From RAM1 sp050247515 (GTDB lineage Bacteria; Pseudomonadota; Gammaproteobacteria; Burkholderiales; Burkholderiaceae_C), in assembly GCA_050247515.1 (NCBI GenBank), contig JBFWUB010000022.1, positions 7,538 through 71,537 of the forward strand: DNA of 64,000 nt, in the 5' to 3' direction. Numbering within the stretch: the stretch's first letter is position 1; every line of letters begins with the position of its first letter. The notes beneath the pieces are model-generated. The model made no database searches. It was not told where the DNA came from and saw only the letters and a list, made by a program, of their open reading frames with translations. Of this stretch, positions 1 through 8,405 are shown piece by piece. Made by a program: the position numbers and the translations under genes.

Positions 1-182
1 CGCTGGCGCACGTCCAGGGCGGGCTGACGCCGCATAGCGCGCGCACGCTGGCCGCCTTCAAGGCAGCGCGTTCAGGGCCACCCTGGGCACGCTGGCGGCA
101 CCTGCGCGCAAGCGGCGTGCAGCGCGAAGGCCACGCAGCCCGGCTGGCCTACAGCGTGGCGCTGGCGTGCAACCTCGTCTAA
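1..182 (+). CDS. C-terminal fragment of an unidentified protein
   Basis: An open frame enters from the left edge and ends at TAA 180-182; its last residues read ALACNLV. About 59 residues are visible, rich in Arg and Ala, with no motif I recognise. It lies 39 bases before rfbB on the same strand, so it is probably the previous gene of the polysaccharide cluster, and a glycosyltransferase would be a usual neighbour. That identity is context only. The 39-base gap to rfbB holds no terminator. Confidence 0.5.
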   Translation, partial: LAHVQGGLTPHSARTLAAFKAARSGPPWARWRHLRASGVQREGHAARLAYSVALACNLV

Positions 183-221
183 TAGAATGCGGGCTGATTC
201 AGCGGGTAACAAGGCGACAAA

Positions 222-1295
222 ATGATTCTGGTAACAGGTGGGTGCGGCTTCATTGGATCGGCATTTGTGCTGGAATGGCTGCAAGGCGGTCACGGCCCCG
301 TCGTCAACCTGGACCTGCTGACCTACGCGGGGCATCCGGGCAACCTTGCCGCCGTCGCACAGGACCCGAAGTACCACTTTGTGCATGGCGACATCGGCAA
401 CGCCGCACTGGTGGCGCAACTGCTGGCCACGCATCGCCCGCGCGCCATCATCAATTTCGCGGCGGAAAGCCATGTGGACCGTTCCATTTCCGGCCCGATG
501 GCGTTTGCGCAGACCAATGTGGTGGGCACGCTGAGCCTGCTGGGTGCAACGCTGGCGCACTGGCAATCGCTGCCGGCTGCAGAACAGGCGTCGTTCCGGT
601 TCCTGCACGTGTCCACCGACGAGGTGTTCGGCTCGCTTGGCGCGCAGGCGCCGGCTTTTACCGAGCAGCACCGCTTTGAGCCCAACAGCCCCTATTCGGC
701 GTCCAAGGCCGCGTCGGATCATTTTGTGCGCGCGTTCCAGCACACTTACGGGTTGCCCACGCTGACCACCCATTGCTCCAACAACTATGGCCCGCGCCAG
801 TTCCCCGAAAAGCTGATTCCGCTGATCATCCACAACGCGCTGCGGGGCAAGCCACTGCCCGTATATGGCGACGGCCAGCAGATCCGCGACTGGCTTTTCG
901 TCAACGACCACTGCTCGGCCCTGCGTGCCGTGCTGGCCGCCGGCCAGCCGGGCGAGACCTACAACGTGGGCGGGCGTTCCGAGCGCGCCAACCTGGATGT
1001 CGTCCACACCATCTGCCGCACGCTGGACGAGCTGCGCCCGCGTGCCGGCGGCGCGCCGCACGCGGCGCTGATCACCCATGTGGCTGACCGGCCGGGGCAC
1101 GACCGGCGCTACGCCATTGACGACAGCAAGATCGCCAGCCAGTTGGGCTGGCAGCCCGCCGTGGGCTTCGAGGCGGGCATGCGCCAGACCATCCAGTGGT
1201 ACCTGGACAACGCCGCCTGGGTCGAGTCCGTCACCAGCGGCAGCTACCGCCAGTGGGTGGACCAGCAATACCAGGGGCTGGCGCACGCAGCATGA
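222..1295 (+). CDS. rfbB: dTDP-glucose 4,6-dehydratase
   Basis: This enzyme makes dTDP-4-keto-6-deoxyglucose from dTDP-glucose, the second step of dTDP-L-rhamnose synthesis, in the cytoplasm. The 357-residue product is normal for the family. It starts with a Rossmann motif, GGCGFIG (residues 6-12), and shows the STDEVFGSL substrate-loop motif and the YSASKA catalytic tyrosine/lysine motif of extended short-chain dehydrogenases. ATG 222 is the natural start because the glycine motif follows directly. The stop overlaps the rfbD start (ATGA at 1292-1295), which indicates translational coupling. The order rfbB-D-A-C follows, so this is a full rhamnose donor operon, probably supplying O-polysaccharide or S-layer glycan. 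Confidence 0.96.
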   Translation: MILVTGGCGFIGSAFVLEWLQGGHGPVVNLDLLTYAGHPGNLAAVAQDPKYHFVHGDIGNAALVAQLLATHRPRAIINFAAESHVDRSISGPMAFAQTNVVGTLSLLGATLAHWQSLPAAEQASFRFLHVSTDEVFGSLGAQAPAFTEQHRFEPNSPYSASKAASDHFVRAFQHTYGLPTLTTHCSNNYGPRQFPEKLIPLIIHNALRGKPLPVYGDGQQIRDWLFVNDHCSALRAVLAAGQPGETYNVGGRSERANLDVVHTICRTLDELRPRAGGAPHAALITHVADRPGHDRRYAIDDSKIASQLGWQPAVGFEAGMRQTIQWYLDNAAWVESVTSGSYRQWVDQQYQGLAHAA

Positions 1296-2197
1296 CGCGC
1301 AGCCTGAACATCCTGCTGCTGGGCGCCCAGGGCCAGTTGGGCTGGCAGCTGCGCAGGAGCCTGTCGGTGCTGGGCCCGGTCACGGCGCTGCACCGGGGAA
1401 GCCAGCCGCTGGGTGGTGACCTGGCCCGACCTGACGCGCTGGCGCGCACGGTGCAGGCCGTCCACCCAGACGTGATCGTCAATGCCGCGGCCTACACGGC
1501 GGTGGACAAGGCCGAGAGCGAACGCGACCTGGCCTACGCCATCAATGCCACAGCCTGCGAGGTGCTGGCCCGGGAGGCGCAACGCTGCGGCGCCTGGGTG
1601 ATCCACTATTCAACCGACTATGTGTTCAACGGCACGGGCGATCGCCCCTGGGCCGAGGCCGACGCCACCGCGCCCCTGAACACCTACGGCGCCAGCAAGC
1701 TTGCCGGCGAGCAGGCGATTGCCGCGCATTGCCCGCGCCACCTGATTTTTCGCACCAGCTGGGTGTTTGACAGCTGGGGGCAGAACTTCCTGAAGTCCAT
1801 CCTGCGCGCCGCCGGCCAGCGCGACAGCCTCAACATCGTGGCCGACCAGTGGGGTGCGCCCACGCGCGCGGCGCTGATCGCCGACGTGACTGCCCATGCA
1901 CTCAGGCAGCTGCAGCCCGCACAAGCCGGCATCTATCACCTGGCCGCCGCCGGTGTAACCCACTGGCATGACTACGCGACGCTGCTGGTGCGGGAAGCCC
2001 TGGCCTGCGGCATGAGCCTGAAGGCCACGCCGGCCACGCTGCACCCCATTCCTGCATCGCAATACCCCACCCCCGCCGCCCGGCCGGCCAATTCGCGCCT
2101 GGACACCACGCGCCTGAAGCAGACCTTTGGCCTGACGCTTCCACCCTGGCAGGACGGTGTGCGCGCCGTGGTGGCCGAGCTTGCCAGAACTTCCTAG
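1292..2197 (+). CDS. rfbD: dTDP-4-dehydrorhamnose reductase
   Basis: This is the last step of dTDP-L-rhamnose synthesis, the NAD(P)H reduction of dTDP-4-keto-rhamnose. The 301-residue protein shows the GAQGQLGWQL nucleotide-binding motif at the N-terminus, the NAAAYTAVDKAE motif, STDYVFNG, and the catalytic YGASKLAGE. The start at ATG 1292 is chosen over upstream in-frame codons because it overlaps the rfbB stop and the glycine motif follows within about 12 residues. A 21-base spacer separates it from rfbA. Confidence 0.95.
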   Translation: MTRSLNILLLGAQGQLGWQLRRSLSVLGPVTALHRGSQPLGGDLARPDALARTVQAVHPDVIVNAAAYTAVDKAESERDLAYAINATACEVLAREAQRCGAWVIHYSTDYVFNGTGDRPWAEADATAPLNTYGASKLAGEQAIAAHCPRHLIFRTSWVFDSWGQNFLKSILRAAGQRDSLNIVADQWGAPTRAALIADVTAHALRQLQPAQAGIYHLAAAGVTHWHDYATLLVREALACGMSLKATPATLHPIPASQYPTPAARPANSRLDTTRLKQTFGLTLPPWQDGVRAVVAELARTS

Positions 2198-2218
2198 ACC
2201 CACCCAGGACCCTTACCC

Positions 2219-3109
2219 ATGCCCGTCACCACTGCGCGCAAAGGCATCATCCTCGCCGGCGGCGCCGGCACCCGGCTGCACCCGGCCACGCTGGCGATCA
2301 GCAAGCAATTGCTGCCTGTGTATGACAAGCCCATGGTCTACTACCCGCTGGCCACGCTGATGCTGGCGGGCATCCGCGATGTGCTGCTGATCAGCACGCC
2401 GCAAGACACACCACGCTTCGAGCAGCTGCTGGGCGACGGCGGTGCCTGGGGCATGCGCATCAGCTATGCCGTGCAGCCGCGCCCCGAGGGCCTGGCGCAG
2501 GCCTTCATCATCGGGCGCGATTTCATTGGCGGTTCGCCCAGCGCGCTGGTGCTGGGCGACAACATCTACTACGGGCACGACCTGGTCCGCCTGCTGCACG
2601 ACGCCGACGCCGCCACCAGCGGGGCCACGGTGTTTGCCTACCATGTGAAAGACCCCGAACGCTATGGCGTGGTCGCTTTCGACGACCAGGGCAAGGCCCT
2701 GTCCATCGAAGAAAAGCCCGCCATTCCCAAGAGCCACTTTGCCGTGACGGGGCTGTACTTCTACGACGATCAGGTGTGCGACATCGCAGCGGCCGTCCAG
2801 CCGTCGGCGCGCGGCGAGCTGGAGATCACCAGCGTCAACCAGCGCTATCTGGAGATGGGCCAGCTGCAGGTGCAGACCATGGGCCGCGGCTTTGCCTGGC
2901 TGGACACCGGCACCCACGAAAGCCTGCTGGAGGCCACGCAGTTCATCCATACGCTGGAGCAGCGCCAGGGCCTGAAGGTCGCCTGCCCCGAAGAGATCGC
3001 CTGGCGCAACGGCTGGATCAGCCGCGACCAGCTGCAGGCTCTGGGCCAGCCGCTGGCCAAGAGCAGCTACGGCGCCTACCTGCTGGCACTGGCACGGGGT
3101 GCCGCCTGA
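2219..3109 (+). CDS. rfbA: Glucose-1-phosphate thymidylyltransferase
   Basis: This first enzyme of the rhamnose pathway makes dTDP-glucose from glucose-1-phosphate and dTTP. The 296-residue protein carries the nucleotidyltransferase signature GGAGTRLHP near the N-terminus, the KQLLPVYDKPM motif, the LGDNIYYG metal site and the WLDTGTHESLLEA motif of RmlA. Its size matches the family. Its stop overlaps the rfbC start (ATG at 3109), so rfbA and rfbC are translationally coupled. Confidence 0.96.
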   Translation: MPVTTARKGIILAGGAGTRLHPATLAISKQLLPVYDKPMVYYPLATLMLAGIRDVLLISTPQDTPRFEQLLGDGGAWGMRISYAVQPRPEGLAQAFIIGRDFIGGSPSALVLGDNIYYGHDLVRLLHDADAATSGATVFAYHVKDPERYGVVAFDDQGKALSIEEKPAIPKSHFAVTGLYFYDDQVCDIAAAVQPSARGELEITSVNQRYLEMGQLQVQTMGRGFAWLDTGTHESLLEATQFIHTLEQRQGLKVACPEEIAWRNGWISRDQLQALGQPLAKSSYGAYLLALARGAA

Positions 3110-3666
3110 TGATCACCGTCACGCCCACCCGTCTGCCCGAGGTGCTGATCGTCGAGCCCCGCGTGTTCGGCGACGACCGGGGGTTTTTTACCGAAAGCTG
3201 GAACCAGCGCGCCTTTGCCCAGGCCACCGGCGTGCGCGATGCGTTTGTGCAGGACAACCATTCGCGCTCGGCCCACGGCGTGCTGCGCGGCATGCACTAC
3301 CAGATCATCAACCCCCAGGGCAAGCTGGTGCGCGTGGTCAGCGGCCGCGTGTTTGACGTGGCGGTGGACATGCGCGCCAGCTCACCCCGCCTGGGCCAGT
3401 GGGCCGGTGTGGAACTGAGCGCCGACAACAGGCGCCAGCTGTGGGTGCCGCCGGGTTTTGCGCACGGCTTTGTGGTGCTGTCGGACAGCGCCGATTTCCT
3501 TTACAAGACCACCGAGTACTATGCGCCCGAGCATGAGCGGGCCCTGCTGTGGAACGACGCCCATGTCGGCATTGAATGGCCGCTGGCGGAACTTCGCGGC
3601 GCGCCGGTCCTCTCAGCCAAGGACGCCATCGCTTCCCGCTGGCAGGACGCCCCCCGCTACACATGA
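3109..3666 (+). CDS. rfbC: dTDP-4-dehydrorhamnose 3,5-epimerase
   Basis: This epimerises dTDP-4-keto-6-deoxyglucose at C3 and C5. The 185-residue cupin enzyme shows RGFFTESWN, the QDNHSRS motif with the catalytic His region, VLRGMHYQ, and the GFAHGFVVLSD motif. ATG 3109 is preferred because it overlaps the rfbA stop by one base and gives the standard RmlC N-terminus. Its own stop overlaps the start of the following metallopeptidase gene (ATGA 3663-3666), an unusual partner for a sugar-nucleotide gene. Confidence 0.95.
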   Translation: MITVTPTRLPEVLIVEPRVFGDDRGFFTESWNQRAFAQATGVRDAFVQDNHSRSAHGVLRGMHYQIINPQGKLVRVVSGRVFDVAVDMRASSPRLGQWAGVELSADNRRQLWVPPGFAHGFVVLSDSADFLYKTTEYYAPEHERALLWNDAHVGIEWPLAELRGAPVLSAKDAIASRWQDAPRYT

Positions 3667-5207
3667 CCGACACCGCGACATCGCTGCCACAGGCCACGCC
3701 CCTGGTTCCGGTTGTCGCGTTCCCCTACACGGGCGACTACCGCATCGACACCCTGCTGCAGGACCCGTCGTACCGGTGGAACAAGGATGCACCGTTCGGC
3801 ACCCCGGTGACGGTCACCTACAGCTTCATGAGCGTCAAGCCGTTCTATGGCGGCACTGACGAGGGGGATGGTGACCGCGGTTTCAGCCCCTTCACGGCCC
3901 AGCAGCAGGCCGCGGCGCGCCAGGTGTTTGCACGATTGCAGACCGAACTGGGCATTGCGTTTGTGGAGGTGGCCGATTCAGCGAGCAGCTATGGCCAGAT
4001 CCGCATGGGCAACAATACGCAGCGCCTTTCATCCGGTTACGCCTACCTTCCCTACAGCACCAGCAGCGACAAGAATGGTGACATCTGGCTTGACCGCGGC
4101 ACACCATCCAACCTGACGGACCTGGTGCCCGGCAGCCTGGGCTGGAGCACACTGGTCCACGAGATCGGCCACGCGCTGGGCCTGAACCATCCGGGCGACT
4201 ACAACGCCGGCGATCGAGCCACCAACGCCCCTGGCAACTACCTGGGCGTGCTGGAAGACAACACCAACTACACCATCATGTCGTACAACGACGCGGCGGG
4301 TGGCCAGCAACGCGACTGGTTCGGCATGTATGACCTGCTGACCTTGCGCACACTGTACGGCAGCGGAGCCCCCCGCAGCGGCAATACGGTCTACAGCCTG
4401 GATGACAGCGCAGGGACGCTGCTGGGCATCGTCAATGATGCGGGCGGCATTGACACCCTGGATGTATCCGCCGCCACACTGGGCGCCGCCATTGACCTGG
4501 TGCCCGGGCGCTTCAGTTCAGTGGGCCGCAATGGCGCGGCTGCGGCCAACAACAACCTGTCCATTGACCTGTCCACGGTGATCGAAAACGTGGTGGGCAC
4601 GCGCCTGGACGACAGTGTGCGCGGAAACGACGCCAGCAACTACTTCATGCTGGGCGCCGGCAGGAATGCAGCCGAAGGCGGCGCGGGTGTGGACACTGCT
4701 GCCTACGCCTTGCCGGCCGCCAGCTACCAGATCACGCAGTCCGCGGGCACGCTGCGCGTCATCGGCGCCGGTGTGTCGGATACGCTGGTCCAGATCGAGC
4801 GCCTGGTCTTTGCCGACTACAAGCTCGCGTTCGACACGGCAGGCAACGCGGGCACCACGGCAAAAATCCTGGGCGCCGTGTTTGGCCCGCAGGCCGTGGC
4901 CAACCGCGAGTACGCCGCCATCGGGCTGCAGCTGCTGGACGCAGGCAGCAGCTATGCCGCCGTCATGCAGCTTGCGCTGGACGCCAAGCTCGGCGTGGGT
5001 GCGTCCGCCCAGGCGGTGGTGACGCTGCTGTATTCCAATGTGGTGGGCAGCGCCCCCGGCGCCGCCGAACTGGCGCTGTACACCGGCTTGCTGCAGTCGG
5101 GCCAGTACAACCCTGCCACGCTGGGCATGCTGGCAGCGGATGCGCCCGCCAACGCTGCCGGCATCAACCTCGTGGGTCTGGCGGCCACGGGCCTGGCCTA
5201 CGCCTGA
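3663..5207 (+). CDS. Secreted M10-type metallopeptidase with degenerate RTX and shared C-terminal module
   Basis: This 514-residue protein resembles serralysin-type zinc peptidases. The zinc motif HEIGHALGLNH places ligands at His166, His170 and His176 with catalytic Glu167, and the Met-turn is IMSYND with Met206. No Sec signal peptide is visible, as expected for type I secretion substrates. Residues about 300-370 hold weak RTX-like turns (GNDASN, GGAGVD). The last ~115 residues form a helical module of DUF4214 type, about two thirds identical by eye to the end of the trypsin-like protease at 6266-7582. The start overlaps the rfbC stop, so it is co-translated with the rhamnose genes. The likely exporter is the type I system at 25-31 kb. 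Its substrate is unknown. Confidence 0.88.
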   Translation: MTDTATSLPQATPLVPVVAFPYTGDYRIDTLLQDPSYRWNKDAPFGTPVTVTYSFMSVKPFYGGTDEGDGDRGFSPFTAQQQAAARQVFARLQTELGIAFVEVADSASSYGQIRMGNNTQRLSSGYAYLPYSTSSDKNGDIWLDRGTPSNLTDLVPGSLGWSTLVHEIGHALGLNHPGDYNAGDRATNAPGNYLGVLEDNTNYTIMSYNDAAGGQQRDWFGMYDLLTLRTLYGSGAPRSGNTVYSLDDSAGTLLGIVNDAGGIDTLDVSAATLGAAIDLVPGRFSSVGRNGAAAANNNLSIDLSTVIENVVGTRLDDSVRGNDASNYFMLGAGRNAAEGGAGVDTAAYALPAASYQITQSAGTLRVIGAGVSDTLVQIERLVFADYKLAFDTAGNAGTTAKILGAVFGPQAVANREYAAIGLQLLDAGSSYAAVMQLALDAKLGVGASAQAVVTLLYSNVVGSAPGAAELALYTGLLQSGQYNPATLGMLAADAPANAAGINLVGLAATGLAYA

Positions 5208-5226
5208 GCGAACCGTACCCGGAGCA

Positions 5227-6249
5227 CTATTTCCAGCGCAAGGCCTGTTTTTCCACAAGGTGCCACGACAGCCCGGCCAGGGCGAACGTGGCCGCGGTGC
5301 AGCCCAGCACGTAGCCGATGAAGCTGGCCTCGTGCAGCTTGAAGTACGCCAGGACCTGCTGCACCGGAAAGCCATACAGGTAGGCGCCATAAGACCAGTC
5401 GCCCATGCGCTGCGGAATGCGCGGCAGCCATTTGCCATACAGGGCCAGCCAGAGCGTGAGCGTGCCCAGGCCCAGCACATACAGCAGCGGCTGCCAGACA
5501 CCATGCCCTACAAAGTACGCGGCGACCAGCGCAATCGCCGCGGGCCACAGCAGCGGGCGGATGCGTTCACGCCAGCAGGCAAACACCGCGCCCAGCGCGA
5601 ACAGCAGGCCCAGCTTGGTGTGGTAGTAATCCAGGCCCAGGAATTTGTCGAACGGCGTTGCCGGGGGCACCAGCGGGCGCACCAGCAGCAAAACGGTCAG
5701 CCCCGCGGCCACCAGCGAAACCTTAAGCCGCAGCGGGCCGGGCACCAGGCTGACCAGCGCCAGCACGATGTAGCAGCGGATCTCGTACGGCAGCGACCAC
5801 AGCGAGCCGTTGATCGCGTGGGGCGCAGGGTTGTCCGCAAACACCCCGGGCAGCGGGTATTTGACGAGCCAGGCGCTGGCGGTCTTGAGGTAGTCCCAGG
5901 TCATGCTGTGGCGCCAGTAGACCGCCTGGGGCAGCGTGGTCAGCAGCGGGCCCAGCACCAGCACGCACAGCAGACAGATCGCCACCAGGCCCGGGTAAAT
6001 GCGCAGCGCCCGGCGGCGGGCAAATTCGCGCAGGCTGGGGCTGCGCTCCAGCGAGATGGTGACCAGGTAGCCGCTGAGCACAAAAAAGATGGCCACGCCC
6101 ACGCCGCCCAGCGTGTCGATGCCCAGCGTGCTGGCCAGCGGCTCGCTTTGCGGGCGGCCACCCAGCGGGTAGCAGTGGCTGAACAGCACCAGCCAGGCGG
6201 CCACCAGGCGCAGGATGTCAAAGCGGTTGTCGTCGCGGTTCAGGCTCAT
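5227..6249 (-). CDS. Acyltransferase 3 family membrane O-acyltransferase
   Basis: This 340-residue integral membrane protein of the OafA/YrhL type transfers acyl (often acetyl) groups to surface sugars. It begins with the family motif FDILRLVAAWLVLFSH, with the conserved His, followed by FFVLSGYL and RRALRIYP, and has about ten hydrophobic segments. ATG at 6249 is chosen because the hallmark motif follows directly. It lies 16 bases after the serine protease stop on the same strand, so it is probably the last gene of the S-layer-associated run. Its stop is 19 bases from the convergent metallopeptidase stop. It probably decorates O-polysaccharide or S-layer glycan, which is inferred from context. 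Confidence 0.88.
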   Translation of the reverse strand: MSLNRDDNRFDILRLVAAWLVLFSHCYPLGGRPQSEPLASTLGIDTLGGVGVAIFFVLSGYLVTISLERSPSLREFARRRALRIYPGLVAICLLCVLVLGPLLTTLPQAVYWRHSMTWDYLKTASAWLVKYPLPGVFADNPAPHAINGSLWSLPYEIRCYIVLALVSLVPGPLRLKVSLVAAGLTVLLLVRPLVPPATPFDKFLGLDYYHTKLGLLFALGAVFACWRERIRPLLWPAAIALVAAYFVGHGVWQPLLYVLGLGTLTLWLALYGKWLPRIPQRMGDWSYGAYLYGFPVQQVLAYFKLHEASFIGYVLGCTAATFALAGLSWHLVEKQALRWK

Positions 6250-6265
6250 GGGGTAACGGGGCCGT

Positions 6266-7582
6266 TCAGGCCGAGGGTGTGTAGTCGAGACCGCTGGCCG
6301 CAAGGCCCGTGAGGTTGATGCTGATGGCGTTGTCGGGCGTCTCCGCCGCCAGCATGCCCAGCGTGGCATGCGTGTACTGCCCCGACTGCAGCAGGCCGGT
6401 GTAGTACGCCAGCACCGCGGCCGTCGGGGCAAAACCCACCACGTTGGTGTACAGCGTGGTCACCACGGTTTCATCGGCTGGGTTGACGCCCAGGTGCGCG
6501 TTGAGCGCGACCTTCATCACATCCACATACAGCATGCCGCCGTCCAGCAGGTTCAGCCCGATGCCCACGTAAGCCTTGTTGGCCACGGCCTGCCTGCCGA
6601 ACACGGCGCCCAGGATCTTGGCGGTGACGCCGGCGTTGCCGTTCAGGTCCAGCGCGACCGAGGTGTCAGAAAAGCGCAGGCGCTCCACGCCCGTGAGGGT
6701 GTCGATGCCGTCGCGGTTGACAGCCAGGTCGCGAACCGTGGTGGCAGTGCTGTCCACGCTGATGGTGTAGCTGCCACGCGCACCGGTGAACACCACGGTG
6801 TCCCGCCCCAGCCCGGCGGCGAAGGTGTTGTCCAGGGCATTGCTGGTCATCACATCATTGGCTGCGGTGCCGATGAATGCGGACTGCAGCGTGCCCGCGA
6901 TCAGGTCGTCATTGGCGGCCATGGCGGCGTTGAGCCAGTCCCAGGTGCCTTCGCCGAACAGCGCGGCATAGGTCGATGAAGTGTTGCTGGAGTTACCGCT
7001 GGACAGCGAACCCACCACGGTGGTCACCCCGTCGCTGCTGGTATGCAGCAACGGCCCGCCCGAGGCACCCGCGCCCAGGCCGGATCGGATCTGGTACACG
7101 CCAAAGGTGCCCGACGCATCGGCAAAAACATCTTCGGCCATCATGCCGGTGCCACGCGCCGGGTAGCCCGCCATGACGCCGTAAAAATCAGTCGCCAGCG
7201 GCTGGGTCGCAACCCAACCCGTAACGTCACCAATGCGGCTGCGCATGCCGATCACGGCCATGTCGTACTGCGCCTCGGCGTTGGTGAGCAGGCCGTCGCC
7301 ATTGGTGTCCCAGTTGTCGGTGCGGCCCACCAGGCTGCCCCAGTTGGTGAACGCACCGTAGGGGGAGCTGGCGGGGGATTTGTCGTAGCCCGGGGTGATG
7401 GTGACGCTGGAAGCCCAGCCGCCGCGCTCGGCGTTGTACACCACATGCAACGCGGTCAGGATGTCGTTGGGCCCCACCACGGTGCCCGAGCCCTGCGAAG
7501 CCGCACCCCGGTCAGGCCAGGTGACCGTGATGTAGCAGATGGCGCTGTACGGGTACGCGGTGCGGTTGGTGATTTCGTACAT
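6266..7582 (-). CDS. Trypsin-like serine protease with type I secretion tail
   Basis: This 438-residue protein has a chymotrypsin-fold domain with a probable triad: His46 (TALHVVYN), Asp107 (YDMAV) and Ser174 (GASGGP). Residues 92-103 spell a good EF-hand-like calcium loop, DTNGDGLLTNAE, inserted before the Asp. Residues about 240-300 are degenerate RTX-like. The final ~115 residues match the C-terminal module of the metallopeptidase at 3663-5207. There is no Sec signal peptide, which fits type I export. The ATG at 7582 is chosen because codons further upstream would run into the SapC gene (stop at 7611). It sits 28 bases after sapC and 16 before the acyltransferase. Confidence 0.88.
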   Translation of the reverse strand: MYEITNRTAYPYSAICYITVTWPDRGAASQGSGTVVGPNDILTALHVVYNAERGGWASSVTITPGYDKSPASSPYGAFTNWGSLVGRTDNWDTNGDGLLTNAEAQYDMAVIGMRSRIGDVTGWVATQPLATDFYGVMAGYPARGTGMMAEDVFADASGTFGVYQIRSGLGAGASGGPLLHTSSDGVTTVVGSLSSGNSSNTSSTYAALFGEGTWDWLNAAMAANDDLIAGTLQSAFIGTAANDVMTSNALDNTFAAGLGRDTVVFTGARGSYTISVDSTATTVRDLAVNRDGIDTLTGVERLRFSDTSVALDLNGNAGVTAKILGAVFGRQAVANKAYVGIGLNLLDGGMLYVDVMKVALNAHLGVNPADETVVTTLYTNVVGFAPTAAVLAYYTGLLQSGQYTHATLGMLAAETPDNAISINLTGLAASGLDYTPSA

Positions 7583-7610
7583 GCCTGGAGCCTGCCTGTT
7601 TGCCCTGGGG

Positions 7611-8402
7611 CTAGAAGCGGATCGTGTCGCTTTGCATGAAGCCCAGATCCAGCTCACCGGCGCGCACCAGCTGCTCGCTGGCCTTGGCCGCAGCCGCCCG
7701 GGCCTGGGAGAGCGTTACCAGCTTGGACATATGCTGTACGGACATAGCCTGCAAATAGGCCAGAAGAAGTGCGCCATGTTGACGAAGCGTGACGAACTCT
7801 TCATCTGACAGATTGTCCATTTTTTGGGCATCTATCCGATGCAGACCACCAATCCGATGGGAACTGCTGCCCGTATCAATGGCAAGTTCCCAAGGCTGAA
7901 TCAGTCCGAGCTTTTGAAGTACTTCCGTCGCGGCAAGGGTAGGAGCGCGGCCGTTTTCCAGCTCTGAAACAAACCCGAATACCGATTGCAGCGGGGTAGT
8001 CATGCTGCCATCTGCATTGAAGAATTGTTCGCCAGCACCGCCGTCGACCACCAATCCACTGCCTTCATCGACACAGAGTACCCGCTGTCCGTCTTCTGAG
8101 CGCGCCAACAGAAAGGGGTAGCTTCGAAGCTCAGCCGGTACATACCCTCCAAGCCATTCACCAGTGGAGTCCACGTACAAATTCTGTTGGTCCGCTAACC
8201 CAAGCACAGCTACAGGTACATAGGCCCCCTCGTTGAGCGCAAACGCAATTGGCAGACTCATGACTGCCTTGCTGAGTTCCACACCACTGAGCGGCACCAG
8301 ACATCGAGCAGATGCGAAGGAGTATGAGTCAACCCGATTCCAGCTTTTTGCCGCGTGCCGAAGCCGTGTCACCGGCTGAATGGAAGACATGCTCAAGACC
8401 AT
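7611..8402 (-). CDS. sapC: SapC family protein
   Basis: This 263-residue protein matches the SapC family, named from S-layer operons of Campylobacter, whose biochemical role is not established. It has the typical LPLAFALNEG-like segment (here LPIAFALNEGAYVPVAVLG), the YPFLLA stretch and the alternating short motifs of the family. There is no signal peptide or membrane segment, so it is probably cytoplasmic. Two close starts exist, ATG 8402 and ATG 8390, and neither has a strong ribosome-binding site. It begins three bases after the stop of the methyltransferase gene, so the two are surely co-transcribed. Base composition is visibly less GC-rich than in neighbouring genes. Confidence 0.85.
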   Translation of the reverse strand: MVLSMSSIQPVTRLRHAAKSWNRVDSYSFASARCLVPLSGVELSKAVMSLPIAFALNEGAYVPVAVLGLADQQNLYVDSTGEWLGGYVPAELRSYPFLLARSEDGQRVLCVDEGSGLVVDGGAGEQFFNADGSMTTPLQSVFGFVSELENGRAPTLAATEVLQKLGLIQPWELAIDTGSSSHRIGGLHRIDAQKMDNLSDEEFVTLRQHGALLLAYLQAMSVQHMSKLVTLSQARAAAAKASEQLVRAGELDLGFMQSDTIRF

Positions 8403-8405
8403 AAA

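Noticed and set aside
5038..6312. An open frame antisense to the O-acyltransferase
   Set aside because: It has shadow composition rich in Gln, Arg and His. The acyltransferase on the other strand has the family motif and membrane segments.
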